Shown piece by piece: positions 16,571 to 24,529 of a stretch of DNA of 64,000 nucleotides. Below the pieces are notes generated by a model. The model was not told the origin of the DNA. It searched no databases and saw only the letters and a list, made by a program, of their open reading frames with translations. Each line of letters starts with the position of its first letter. Position 1 is the stretch's first letter. This DNA comes from DASQZJ01 sp035638775. Lineage in GTDB: Bacteria; Pseudomonadota; Gammaproteobacteria; UBA5335; SLRW01. The stretch lies in the NCBI GenBank assembly GCA_035638775.1, contig DASQZJ010000002.1, forward strand, positions 1-64,000, written 5' to 3'. The translations under genes were made by a program, and so were the position numbers.

Positions 16571-16774
16571 ATGCACACCGCGTCGCTGCTGCTGTCCCTG
16601 CTCATCAGCTCCCTGGGCGTGGGCTATTTCATCTACGGCAGGCGCCAGTCGCGCGGCGCCGCGCTGCTGTCCGGCGGCGCCATGGCCGTCTACCCGATGT
16701 TCGTCTCGAACGTCTGGATCATGCTGGCGCTCGGCGCCGCATTCGCGGCGGCGCCGTTCCTGCTCGACTTCTGA
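16571..16774 (+). CDS. Conserved small integral membrane protein
   Basis: A 67-residue protein with two hydrophobic segments (residues 4-22 and 32-63) joined by a basic turn (YGRRQSR). ATG at 16571 follows GGGGGGA. Similar small proteins in gammaproteobacteria carry the loose label 'amino acid transport protein', but nothing here shows transport. Its stop (TGA) overlaps the start of the DMT-transporter remnant (TGATG). Confidence 0.75.
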   Translation: MHTASLLLSLLISSLGVGYFIYGRRQSRGAALLSGGAMAVYPMFVSNVWIMLALGAAFAAAPFLLDF

Positions 16775-17013
16775 TGAGCGCCTTCATCCGCGGCTACAGC
16801 CGCGGCGCCGACGCGACCCTGATGGCCCCGTTCGACTACCTGCGCCTGCCGGCCATCACGGCGTTCGGCTACCTGGCGTTCGACCCGGTGCCGGACGCCC
16901 GGACCTGGGCGGGCGCCGCGCTGATCCTCGGTTCCGTCCGGGCGCTGATGCGCGGCGAGTCCCGGCGTTACGGCCGCGAGCCCCGGCCCTCGCCCGCGCG
17001 GGAGTCCGGCTGA
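16774..17013 (+). pseudogene. Truncated EamA/DMT-family transporter (C-terminal remnant)
   Basis: The 79-codon frame encodes only the end of an EamA domain: RGADATLMAPFDYLRLPAITAFGYLAF, then PDARTWAGAALILGS. This matches the last two to three membrane segments of roughly 300-residue drug/metabolite transporters, so about 220 N-terminal residues are missing and no upstream frame supplies them. It could still be translated from the overlapping ATG, but as a transporter it should be dead. Its 3' end overlaps the convergent P-ATPase gene by 46 bp. Confidence 0.7.
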
Positions 17014-19682
17014 GCCGGCGCCGCGTAGAGGCCGAAGCGGCGCACCAGGTACTTCTCCAGCTCCACCGCCGCGAGCACCGCCAGGGGCAGCCCCAGGCAG
17101 ACGGCGAGCTCGGCCGGGCCCAGCGGGGCCGTTCGGAACACGACGTTCAGCGCCGGCAGGTAGATCACCAGCAGCTGCAGGCCGACGGTCGCGGCGACCG
17201 CGGCGAACAGCGCCGGATTGGGACCCTGCACGAAGAGCGAGTCCCGCTCGGAGCGGATCGCGAGCACGTGCGCGAGCTGGCAGAAGGTCAGGACCGTGAA
17301 CACCACTGTCCGCCAGTGTGCACCCGCGGCCAGCGCCCAGGCCTGCGACAGCAGCGAAAGCCCGGCCATCAGGCTCCCGGCCCACAGGATGTGCTGCCAG
17401 GTGCCGCGGGCGAAGACGCTCTCGCCGGGCGGTCGCGGCGGACGCCGCATGAGGCCGCGCTCCGCGCGTTCACCGGCCAGGGCCAGCCCGGGCAGACCGT
17501 CGGTGACCAGGTTCACCCAGAGGATCTGCAGCGGCAGCAGCGGGATCGGAAGTCCGAAGAAGGGTGCCAGGAACAGGGTCAGGATCTCCCCGGCGTTGCT
17601 GGCCATGGTGTAGCGGATGAACTTGCGGATGTTGTCGAAGATCCGCCGCCCCTCGCGCACGGCGGCGACGATGGTCGAGAAGTCGTCATCCAGCAGCACC
17701 ATGTCGGCGGCCTCGCGCGCGACCTCGGTGCCGCGGCGGCCCATCGCCACGCCGATCACGGCCCGCCGCAGGGCCGGCGCGTCGTTGATGCCGTCGCCGG
17801 TCATCGCGACCAGCTCGCCGTCGCGCTCCAGCGCGTCCACGATGCGGATCTTCTCTTCCGGGCTCATGCGGGCATAGACGCGCAGCCGCCGCGCCGCTGC
17901 CGCCAACTCCTCGTCCGACAGCGCCGATACGCGTCGCCCGGTGGTCACCACCCGGCTGTCGTCACCGATCCCCAGACGCCGCGCGATCGCGAGCGCCGTC
18001 CCCGGGTGGTCCCCGGTGATCATCACCGGGACGATGCCCGCCGAGCGGCACTCCGCCACCGCCTCGACCGCGCCCTCGCGGGGCGGGTCGAGCAGCGCCA
18101 CCAGCCCCAGCAGGGTCAGGGACTGCTCAAGGGCCCGGGCATCCCCGTCGGGCGTCCCGGCCGCCAGGCGGCGCCAGGCCACGGCCAGCACCCGGTAGCC
18201 GCGGGACGCCAGCGCCTCCGCCCGGTGTCGGGCCTGCTCCAGGGCGTCGGGCGAATCCAGGCCGGCCACCGCGTCACAGGCCCCGAGCACGGACTCGGGA
18301 GCGCCCTTGGTGAACAGGACCCGGCCGTCGCCGTCGCGGTGCAGGGTCGACATGCGCTTGCGCACCGTGTCGAAGGCGGCCTCGCCGGCGCGAGGCAGGC
18401 GCCGGGCCAGCGCCGCGAGATCCCAGCCGGCAGCCGCGGCGGCACGCAGCAGGGCACGCTCGGTCGGATCGCCGCCCGCGCTCTCGTCGTCTCCGTCCGG
18501 GCCCAGGTCGTTGCACAGGGCCATGGCCGGCCCCAGCCATTCGCCGGCCGGCCCGTCCCCCCCGGGCGCCGGCACGGTTTCCCGTTCCGTGCCCGCCATC
18601 CACACCCGCTCGACCCGCATGCGGTTCTCGGTGAGCGTGCCGGTCTTGTCGCTGCAGATACAGGTGACCGAGCCCAGCGACTCCACCGCGGGCAGCCGGC
18701 GGATCAAGGCCTTGCGTCGACTCATGCGTCGCGCGCCCAGGGCCAGTGACACCGTCACCACCGCGGGCAGCGCCTCCGGGATCGCCGCCACCGCCAGGCT
18801 CACGGCCGTCAGGAACATCAGCACCGGCGGCTGGCCCCGCAGCAGGCCGGTGGCGAACAGCGCCGCGCAAATCCCGAGCACCGCCAGCGCCAGCCGCCGA
18901 CCGAAGGCGGCCAGGCGCCGCTGCAGCGGCGTCCGGGCCGGACCGGCCTGCTCCAGCATGCCGGCAATCCGTCCTGTCTGCGCGCGCGGCCCGGTCGCCA
19001 CGGCGATGCCGCAGCCCCTGCCGCGGGTGACCCGGGTATCGCGCCAGGCCATGCCGTGCCGGTCCGCCAGCGGGGCGTCGGCGCGCGGGACGACACCGGC
19101 GTCCTTGTCCACCGGCGCGGACTCGCCCGTGAGCGGCGACTCGTCGACCTGCAGGGAGCTGACGGCGACCAGGCGCAGGTCGGCGGGCACGATGTCGCCC
19201 GCCTCCAGCAACACCACGTCCCCCGGCACCAGCGAGCGCGCCGCGACCGTCCGCGCCCGGCCCTCCCGGCGCACGCGCGCGTGTGGCGCCGCCAGGCGCC
19301 GCAGCGCCGCCACGGCCCGTTCCGCCCGGTATTCCTGCAGTGCGCCGACCAGCGCGTTCAGCACCACGATGACCAGGATGGCCAGGGCGTCCATGAGGTC
19401 GCCCACCGCGCCCGAGACGGCGGCTGCCGCGAGCAGCACCAGGATCATGAAATCGGCGAACTGGGCCAGCAGCAGGCGCCACGGCGGGCGCGTGCCGCGC
19501 GTCCGGATCTCGTTGGGCCCGACCCGGGCGAGGCGCTCGCGCGCCTCCGGTTCGTCCAGGCCATGATCCGGGTCGACCGCCAGCCGGTGCGCCACCTCGG
19601 CGGACGGCAATACGTGCCACGGCGGCGTTTCGGTCCCGTCTGCCGACGCGTCGGGCGCTCCCGGTTGCGGTGTCGCGTTCAC
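16968..19682 (-). CDS. P-type cation ATPase, IIA (Ca2+-ATPase) type
   Basis: A 904-residue membrane pump. Motifs in order: an N-terminal cation-ATPase domain (DEPEARERLARVGPNEI), LTGES in the actuator domain, M4 with IPEALP, phosphorylation site DKTGTLT near residue 342, MITGDHPGTA, TGDGINDAPAL, and M5-M6 with NAGEILTLFLAPFF and LWVNLVTDGLPGLAL. The IPEALP and NLVTDG pattern is closest to SERCA/PMR1-like pumps, so Ca2+ or Mn2+ export is the best guess. Start is GTG at 19682, overlapping the VIT1-like stop (GTGA). It ends a four-gene operon (metallo-hydrolase, DUF211, VIT1-like, ATPase), suggesting divalent-cation homeostasis. Confidence 0.93.
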   Translation of the reverse strand: MNATPQPGAPDASADGTETPPWHVLPSAEVAHRLAVDPDHGLDEPEARERLARVGPNEIRTRGTRPPWRLLLAQFADFMILVLLAAAAVSGAVGDLMDALAILVIVVLNALVGALQEYRAERAVAALRRLAAPHARVRREGRARTVAARSLVPGDVVLLEAGDIVPADLRLVAVSSLQVDESPLTGESAPVDKDAGVVPRADAPLADRHGMAWRDTRVTRGRGCGIAVATGPRAQTGRIAGMLEQAGPARTPLQRRLAAFGRRLALAVLGICAALFATGLLRGQPPVLMFLTAVSLAVAAIPEALPAVVTVSLALGARRMSRRKALIRRLPAVESLGSVTCICSDKTGTLTENRMRVERVWMAGTERETVPAPGGDGPAGEWLGPAMALCNDLGPDGDDESAGGDPTERALLRAAAAAGWDLAALARRLPRAGEAAFDTVRKRMSTLHRDGDGRVLFTKGAPESVLGACDAVAGLDSPDALEQARHRAEALASRGYRVLAVAWRRLAAGTPDGDARALEQSLTLLGLVALLDPPREGAVEAVAECRSAGIVPVMITGDHPGTALAIARRLGIGDDSRVVTTGRRVSALSDEELAAAARRLRVYARMSPEEKIRIVDALERDGELVAMTGDGINDAPALRRAVIGVAMGRRGTEVAREAADMVLLDDDFSTIVAAVREGRRIFDNIRKFIRYTMASNAGEILTLFLAPFFGLPIPLLPLQILWVNLVTDGLPGLALAGERAERGLMRRPPRPPGESVFARGTWQHILWAGSLMAGLSLLSQAWALAAGAHWRTVVFTVLTFCQLAHVLAIRSERDSLFVQGPNPALFAAVAATVGLQLLVIYLPALNVVFRTAPLGPAELAVCLGLPLAVLAAVELEKYLVRRFGLYAAPAQPDSRAGEGRGSRP

Positions 19683-20269
19683 CCCAGCGCGTGCCCCAGC
19701 AGGAAGATCGCCAGGGCGGTTACGACGCCGATCGCCAGCGTGCGCAGACCGCTCCACAACCAGAACATGCCGCCCACCCGGCCCAGAAACACCCCCAGCA
19801 GGAAGATCACCGCGAATGCCACGCCGATCGCCGAGCGCAGCGCCTCGCCCGGCGGCCACCAGCCGGCGCGGGCCAGCACCAGGGGAAGCATGATCACCAG
19901 CGAGATCGCCAGCGGGGCGAGGCCGTTGACCGCCGAGACGAGCATCGGCGCGACGCGCGCGGCCCGCCCCAGCGCGCTGGCATCCAGGCGGGTGGCCATG
20001 GCGCTCTCCAGCTCGGCCAGCTCCCGCCGCCGCTCGGCGGTCTCGCTCAGGTAGGCGCTGGTCACCCCGCTCACCGCCAGCGCGATCGCCGCCCCGGCGC
20101 AGGCCCCCAGGGCGACGGACACCGGCACGCCGCCGCCCGCGTGAAAACCCATGATCAGCCCGAGCATGGTGAGCGCGCCGTCGAAGCCGTTGACCACGAA
20201 GTAGCGCCGGGCGATGCCGCGCGAGCGGGTCAGCGCGAGCAGGGAACGCAGCCGGCGCAACGGTGCCAT
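19679..20269 (-). CDS. VIT1/CCC1-like membrane transporter
   Basis: A 196-residue protein with the conserved start ARRYFVVNGFDGALTMLGLIMGF of VIT1/CCC1 (vacuolar iron/manganese transporter-like) proteins and about five membrane segments. A short cytoplasmic helix (SETAERRRELAELESAM) replaces the longer metal-binding domain of the plant proteins. ATG at 20269 lies 15 bp downstream of DUF211, and the stop overlaps the P-ATPase start. The family moves Fe2+/Mn2+ out of the cytoplasm; substrate here is inferred only. Confidence 0.85.
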   Translation of the reverse strand: MAPLRRLRSLLALTRSRGIARRYFVVNGFDGALTMLGLIMGFHAGGGVPVSVALGACAGAAIALAVSGVTSAYLSETAERRRELAELESAMATRLDASALGRAARVAPMLVSAVNGLAPLAISLVIMLPLVLARAGWWPPGEALRSAIGVAFAVIFLLGVFLGRVGGMFWLWSGLRTLAIGVVTALAIFLLGHALG

Positions 20270-20284
20270 GGGCCCGGCCCGCCG

Positions 20285-20575
20285 CTACCGACCCTGGCCC
20301 CGCGCGGGACCGGAGACCACCTCGACCTGGTCGATGCTGTGCAGCGACCCGCCGAGCTCGGAAATCACCGCCGTGACCTGCTCGAAGTCGAGGTCCTGGC
20401 CCTCGATCACCAGTTCCAGTGTCTCGGTCCGCTCGTCCACCTCCACCACGCTCAGGTTGACCCTGGCTCCCGGGCTGCGCGCCGCCATTGCACGGGCGAA
20501 CTCGAGCGCGCCCGGGCGATGCGGCTTGAGTACGTCGAGCACCAGCCGCGTCAGTCTCGTCTGATTTGTGCTCAT
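20285..20575 (-). CDS. DUF211 family protein
   Basis: A 96-residue protein matching the archaeal-type DUF211 pattern: TRLTRLVLDVLKPHRPG at the N-terminus, then a beta-alpha-beta core (VNLSVVEVDERTETLELVIEG, LDFEQVTAVISELGGSLHSIDQVEVVSG). This is an ACT/ferredoxin-like small fold, and solved archaeal members form oligomers and bind metal. ATG at 20575 overlaps the stop of the metallo-hydrolase (ATGA). DUF211 is mostly archaeal, so its place in a gammaproteobacterial operon is noteworthy. Function unknown. Confidence 0.82.
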   Translation of the reverse strand: MSTNQTRLTRLVLDVLKPHRPGALEFARAMAARSPGARVNLSVVEVDERTETLELVIEGQDLDFEQVTAVISELGGSLHSIDQVEVVSGPARGQGR

Positions 20576-21603
20576 CCTGCTGCTCCCTGTTCCCTGTCGG
20601 GGCATTCGCCGAATGCCGCTCGGGCTTCGCGCTCGAGCCGGGCGGTATCCGGACCGTAGCGCGGCGAGAAATGGATCGGCTCGATGCGTCCCGCCCCCGC
20701 GCGCCGGGCGATCTCTCCCGCCTGGCGCGCCGTCAGGTGCGCGCGTTCGCGGCCGCGCGCGGCATCGGCTTCGAGAAACACGCTCTCGATGTAGAGCACG
20801 TCCACGCCCGCGGCCAGTTCTACGATGCGGGCCACGTTGCCCGGCGTCCAGGCGGTGTCCACCACCCAGGCCAGCGCCGTGCCGGGCGCGATCCCGAGGA
20901 TCCGGTCCCGGAGCTCGCCCAGGGTGAGCGCCCGCGCGCCGTGGCCCGACCGTTCGGGGGCCGAAACCGGGGTGTCGTCCGGCGCGCCCGCCAGCACCGC
21001 CTGCTTCAGCTCCCGCAGCCACGGCCCGGTCGCCAGGCCCATCGCCGCCAACCGGTCCTTCCAGACGTTGACGTGGCGGCTCTCCTGCAACCGGAAGGCC
21101 AGGCAGGGAATGCCGTGGTCCAGCACTGCGCAGCGCACCTGCAGCATCGGTTCGTCCCGCAGGATCCCGCCGTCGAAACGCACCGGCTCCTCGCGCTCGC
21201 GCCGGAAGCGGTTGCGGCAGCGAAAGCACGCCCGCCGGCCGGGGCCGTCGCCCCGGACCTCGTGCACGTCCAGCACCAGGTCCTCGGCGTAGTTGTGCAC
21301 CAGGTTCCAGCTGTAGCCCGCCAGGCGCGCGGCGACCCGGTCGATGAAGCCCTCGGGGCCGAACAGGCGGACCCGCCGGCCGCGTCCCACCAGCACGCGC
21401 AGCCAGCGGTCGAAGCCGATGAAGTGATCCATGTGCGCATGCGACACGAACACGTCGCTGACCCGCAGGAGCTTGCGCGGCGGCAGGGCCGACAGATCGC
21501 CCATGTCGAACAGCAGGGCCCGGCGCTCGAACATCACGTCGACGTACAGCAGCGGATCGCCCACGCGTCCGTTGACCAGGCCCGGATGAAGAACCGGTCT
21601 CAT
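20572..21603 (-). CDS. MBL-fold metallo-hydrolase, RNase Z-like
   Basis: A 343-residue metallo-beta-lactamase fold protein. The metal-binding SHAHMDHFIGFDR motif is at about residues 54-66, and later ligands appear in VLDHGIP, WVVDTAW and IHFSPRY, as in tRNase Z/ElaC relatives. ATG at 21603 follows GGGAGC; a longer frame upstream lacks family similarity. First gene of the operon running to the P-ATPase at 16968. A separate exosite arm cannot be recognised, so tRNA 3' processing is possible but unproved. Confidence 0.85.
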   Translation of the reverse strand: MRPVLHPGLVNGRVGDPLLYVDVMFERRALLFDMGDLSALPPRKLLRVSDVFVSHAHMDHFIGFDRWLRVLVGRGRRVRLFGPEGFIDRVAARLAGYSWNLVHNYAEDLVLDVHEVRGDGPGRRACFRCRNRFRREREEPVRFDGGILRDEPMLQVRCAVLDHGIPCLAFRLQESRHVNVWKDRLAAMGLATGPWLRELKQAVLAGAPDDTPVSAPERSGHGARALTLGELRDRILGIAPGTALAWVVDTAWTPGNVARIVELAAGVDVLYIESVFLEADAARGRERAHLTARQAGEIARRAGAGRIEPIHFSPRYGPDTARLEREARAAFGECPDREQGAAG

Positions 21604-21666
21604 TTCGCGCTCCCGGCCGGACGTCCCGGCCCGGGTCCAATCTGCGCCATGCGACGGGCCCGATCC

Positions 21667-21680
21667 ATGACCCACATCAT
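21667..21680. promoter_or_regulatory. Degenerate Crp/Fnr-type box in a divergent gap
   Basis: ATGACCCACATCAT keeps the TGAC-N4-ATCA core and the dyad but differs from TTGAC-N4-ATCAA at both ends. It is centred between divergent starts at 21603 and 21744, about 64 bp from each. -10 candidates lie at 22 bp (CAGATT, minus strand) and 23 bp (TAGCCT, plus strand). It is the weakest of the eight boxes. Confidence 0.5.
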
Positions 21681-21743
21681 GACGCGCCGCCCCCGCACGG
21701 GACTAGCCTCGGAGGGTCGCTGGCGAGCACGCGGGAGTCGCAC

Positions 21744-21959
21744 ATGGCCACGAACACCGCACCCCTCCCCGGCCGGTTCTACCGGGACGCGGGCCGGGAC
21801 GAGGACATCGAGGTCCTGGGGATCGACGAGGAGGACGGGCTGATCGAGGTCCAGTACGCGGACGGGGACATAGAGATGGTCGAGCCGGAAACCTGGGCGG
21901 GCTTCGACCTGGCGCTTCTGGAATCCCCGGATGACCGGCGCCCCCACCATCCCGACTGA
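21744..21959 (+). CDS. Small acidic protein, DUF6763-like (copy 1)
   Basis: A 71-residue acidic protein, ATG at 21744 with GGGAG six bases upstream. It reads GRFYRD near residue 10, then a beta-rich core (IEVLGIDEEDGLIEVQYADGDIEMVEPETW). The same scheme appears in the protein at 24045-24380 (WYRNLETDARFEVVAVDEH, VEVQHYDGDLEEYDFGSW), so the two are paralogs. I believe the family is catalogued as DUF6763, but I cannot check this. It probably shares an operon with the kinase-like gene downstream. Confidence 0.75.
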   Translation: MATNTAPLPGRFYRDAGRDEDIEVLGIDEEDGLIEVQYADGDIEMVEPETWAGFDLALLESPDDRRPHHPD

Positions 21960-21978
21960 CGCCGGACCGGGGGACGGG

Positions 21979-23022
21979 ATGCCATCCGGGGGCGAGCCCG
22001 TCCCGCTGGAGGGCAAGGTGGCGGCCCTGGCCTGCCCGGATCTGCACGAAGGGCAGGCCGGGCCGGTCGCGACCATCGAGACCCACATGTCGTGGGTTTT
22101 CCTCACGGAGCGCCACGCGTACAAGCTCAAGAAGCCGCTGCGCATCGACTCCCGCGACCTCGCGGCCCTCGAGGCGCGGCGCTGGCATTGCGCCGAGGAA
22201 GTGCGCCTCAACCGTCGCCTCGCTCCCGACGTCTACCTGGGCATGCGCCGGCTCACCCGTGATGCGGCCGACGGGCACCTGGCGCTGGACGGCCGCGGGC
22301 CGGCAATCGACTACCTGGTCTGGATGCGCCGCCTGCCCGCCGGGCGCATGCTCGATCACCTGATCGCCGCCGGCGGCCCCGAAACCGGCCACCTCGACGC
22401 CCTGGCGCAGTGCCTCGCGCGCTTCCATCGCGGGCTCGCGCGCGAACCGCTGTCGATGACCGGGTACCGCCGCCGCCTGCTGCACACCATCCGCGCCACC
22501 CGTAACGAGCTCGCCGCGGCGGACACCGGACTCGACGCGGCCCGCGTGATCCGGCTCGCGCGGCGCCAGTACGCCTTCGTGCTGGAACACGCCGCGCTGC
22601 TGGACGCGCGTGTGTACGAGGGGCGCATCGTCGAGGGGCACGGAGACCTGCGCCCGGAGCACGTGTGCTTCGAGCGGATGCCGATCATCATCGACTGCCT
22701 GGAGTTCGACCGCGAGCTGCGGGTGCTCGACGGCCTCGACGAGATCGCGTTCCTGGCGCTGGAATGCGAGCGGCTCGGCGCCGCGCAAGCCGGACGCGGG
22801 CTCCTGGAACGCTACGCGGCTGCCATGCGCGACGCGGCGCCGCCCGCCCTGGTCGGGTTCTACACGAGCTACCGCGCCGCGATCCGGGCGCTGCTGGCGA
22901 TCCGCCACAACACCCTGGGGCCCCGGCACGACCCCGTCCGCTGGCATCACCGGGCCGTGCGTTACCTGGACCTGGCGGAGCGCCACATCGCCCGCGCCGG
23001 GGCCGGCGGGCGACCGGGCTGA
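21979..23022 (+). CDS. Aminoglycoside-phosphotransferase-like kinase domain protein
   Basis: A 347-residue protein resembling the N-terminal half of bifunctional APH/ATP-binding proteins (such as Mycobacterium Rv2004c). Landmarks are VATIETHMSWVFLTERHAYKLKKP, with a likely ATP-binding lysine; RLNRRLAPDVYLG; the catalytic HGDLRPEHV; and metal-binding IDCLEFD. The usual C-terminal P-loop domain is absent. I prefer ATG 21979 (GGGGGACGGG upstream) over ATG 21931, which would overlap the preceding gene by 29 bp. Substrate unknown. Confidence 0.75.
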   Translation: MPSGGEPVPLEGKVAALACPDLHEGQAGPVATIETHMSWVFLTERHAYKLKKPLRIDSRDLAALEARRWHCAEEVRLNRRLAPDVYLGMRRLTRDAADGHLALDGRGPAIDYLVWMRRLPAGRMLDHLIAAGGPETGHLDALAQCLARFHRGLAREPLSMTGYRRRLLHTIRATRNELAAADTGLDAARVIRLARRQYAFVLEHAALLDARVYEGRIVEGHGDLRPEHVCFERMPIIIDCLEFDRELRVLDGLDEIAFLALECERLGAAQAGRGLLERYAAAMRDAAPPALVGFYTSYRAAIRALLAIRHNTLGPRHDPVRWHHRAVRYLDLAERHIARAGAGGRPG

Positions 23023-23029
23023 ATCCGTC

Positions 23030-24016
23030 TCAGACGTCCAGCAGCGCGACGATCGAGCCGCCGCGATGCAGCCGGTCGATGGCGTCGGCCAGCAGCGCCG
23101 CCACCGGGAGCACGGTCAGCCGTTCCCGCGCCAGTCCGGAGTCCAGGCGGAACGGCGGCACCGCGTCGGTGACCGTCATCCCGGCCAGGTGCGGATTGGC
23201 GAGCACCTCTTCCGCCCCCGACATGAACAGGCCATGGGTGGCGCAGGCATGGATGCGGCGGGCACCGCGCGCGTTGCAGGCGTCCACGGCCCGCCCGATG
23301 GTGGTGCCGGTACTGACCAGGTCGTCGACGATCACCACGTCCCGCTCGGCGACGTCACCGACGACCGCCCCGCCCGATACCACCCCCTCGCTGCGCATCT
23401 TCTCCATGAACGCCAGCCCTGCGGGCCGATCCAGCCGCCGCGACAGGGCCTCGCGCAAGGCCTCCGCCCGCTTCACGCCGCCCACGTCCGGGGAGACCAC
23501 CGTCACGCGGGCGTCCGCCGGCAGCAGCGACGCGTAGTGCTCGACCAGAAGCGGACGGGCCTCGAGATGAACGCTCTGGCAGCGGAACGCGTTCTGGAAT
23601 GCGGCCAGGTTGTGCATGTCCAGGGTCACCACGCGTTCCACGCCCGCCGCTTCCAGGAGCTGCGCCACGTAGCGGGTGGTAACCGGGTCCCGGGGCTTGG
23701 TCTGTCGGTCCTTGCGCGCGTAGCACAGGTACGGCAGCACCGCGCTCACCCGGCCCGCCCCGGCCTGGCGCAACGCGCCCGCGAAGAACAGCAACCGGCA
23801 CAGCTTGTCGTTGACGCTGGCGCCGGGCTCCCCGTAGAGCGAATGGATCAGGTAGACATCGCGCCCGCGCACGTTCTCCAGCGGGCGGGCCTTGTGCTCG
23901 CCGTCCTCGAATTCGCGCTCCTCGTGCGCACCGAGGCCGGCCCCGAGCGCGCGCGCGACCGCCTCCCCCAGGTCCCGGGAGGCGTTCAGCGCGAACAGTA
24001 GCGGCGCATCGGACAT
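23030..24016 (-). CDS. Second ribose-phosphate pyrophosphokinase (PRPP synthetase family)
   Basis: A 328-residue PRPP synthetase homolog. It keeps the flexible-loop motif LPYLCYARKDRQTKPRDPVT, the SPDVGGVKRAEAL ribose-5-phosphate region and the PRPP signature VVIVDDLVSTGTTI. It differs clearly from the housekeeping prs at 43685-44662 (which has YARQDRR and VDDLVDTAGT), so it is a diverged paralog, perhaps archaeal/class III-like. ATG at 24016 matches the family N-terminus. It lies 28 bp downstream of a DUF6763-like gene and probably shares its promoter. It may maintain PRPP under special conditions or use another sugar phosphate. Confidence 0.85.
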   Translation of the reverse strand: MSDAPLLFALNASRDLGEAVARALGAGLGAHEEREFEDGEHKARPLENVRGRDVYLIHSLYGEPGASVNDKLCRLLFFAGALRQAGAGRVSAVLPYLCYARKDRQTKPRDPVTTRYVAQLLEAAGVERVVTLDMHNLAAFQNAFRCQSVHLEARPLLVEHYASLLPADARVTVVSPDVGGVKRAEALREALSRRLDRPAGLAFMEKMRSEGVVSGGAVVGDVAERDVVIVDDLVSTGTTIGRAVDACNARGARRIHACATHGLFMSGAEEVLANPHLAGMTVTDAVPPFRLDSGLARERLTVLPVAALLADAIDRLHRGGSIVALLDV

Positions 24017-24044
24017 GGCGCGTTCCGGCGGGCGCGTGGTCCCG

Positions 24045-24380
24045 TCACTCGCCCTCCCCGGTTTCCGTGCCGCTGCCGCCCCATTCACCGCGCAGGCGCT
24101 CGACCGATTCCTCCGGCGGCTCCTCCGCCTCCAGCTCCCCGCCGTACTCGAGATCGTCGCGCTCGCTCAGGTCGAAGGGGCCGCTCCAGTCTTCCGGCGG
24201 CACCAGTTCCTCGAGATCCAGCCGCGACCAGGAGCCGAAGTCGTACTCTTCCAGGTCGCCGTCGTAGTGCTGCACCTCGACCGTGCGCGCGTGCTCGTCC
24301 ACGGCCACCACCTCGAAGCGCGCGTCCGTCTCCAGATTCCGGTACCAGGCGCCGACCACGGGTTGCGTTCGCATGACCAT
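24045..24380 (-). CDS. DUF6763-like protein (copy 2) with acidic tail
   Basis: A 111-residue acidic protein. The first 60 residues parallel the 71-residue protein at 21744 (WYRNLE, FEVVAVDEH, VEVQHYDGDLEEYDFGSW). The remainder is a glutamate-rich tail (LEAEEPPEESVERL). ATG at 24380 fits GGAGGA seven bases upstream; a second ATG at 24374 is also possible. Probable first gene of a two-gene operon with the PRPP synthetase paralog. A TAGAGT -10 (24420 to 24415) lies 21 bp from the Crp/Fnr-type box at 24442. Confidence 0.72.
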   Translation of the reverse strand: MVMRTQPVVGAWYRNLETDARFEVVAVDEHARTVEVQHYDGDLEEYDFGSWSRLDLEELVPPEDWSGPFDLSERDDLEYGGELEAEEPPEESVERLRGEWGGSGTETGEGE

Positions 24381-24441
24381 CTCCCTGTCCTCCGGTTGCC
24401 GCGGGGCCGATACCACTCTAGCGTGCCCGGCGACCCCCGCA

Positions 24442-24455
24442 TTGACCTGGCTCAA
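24442..24455. promoter_or_regulatory. Crp/Fnr-type box between DUF6763-like and PilZ genes
   Basis: TTGACCTGGCTCAA matches TTGAC-N4-GTCAA with one mismatch (C for G). The minus-strand TAGAGT is 21 bp away, near class II spacing. On the plus strand the extended -10 TGC-TAAGCT (24497-24505) would place the box near -63, a class I position for the PilZ gene. Confidence 0.7.
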
Positions 24456-24529
24456 CCCGTGGCGCCGCCCGGGTCCGGGCCCATTCCGGAAATTCCTGCT
24501 AAGCTCTGTGCGGGGACGGGGGTATTTCG

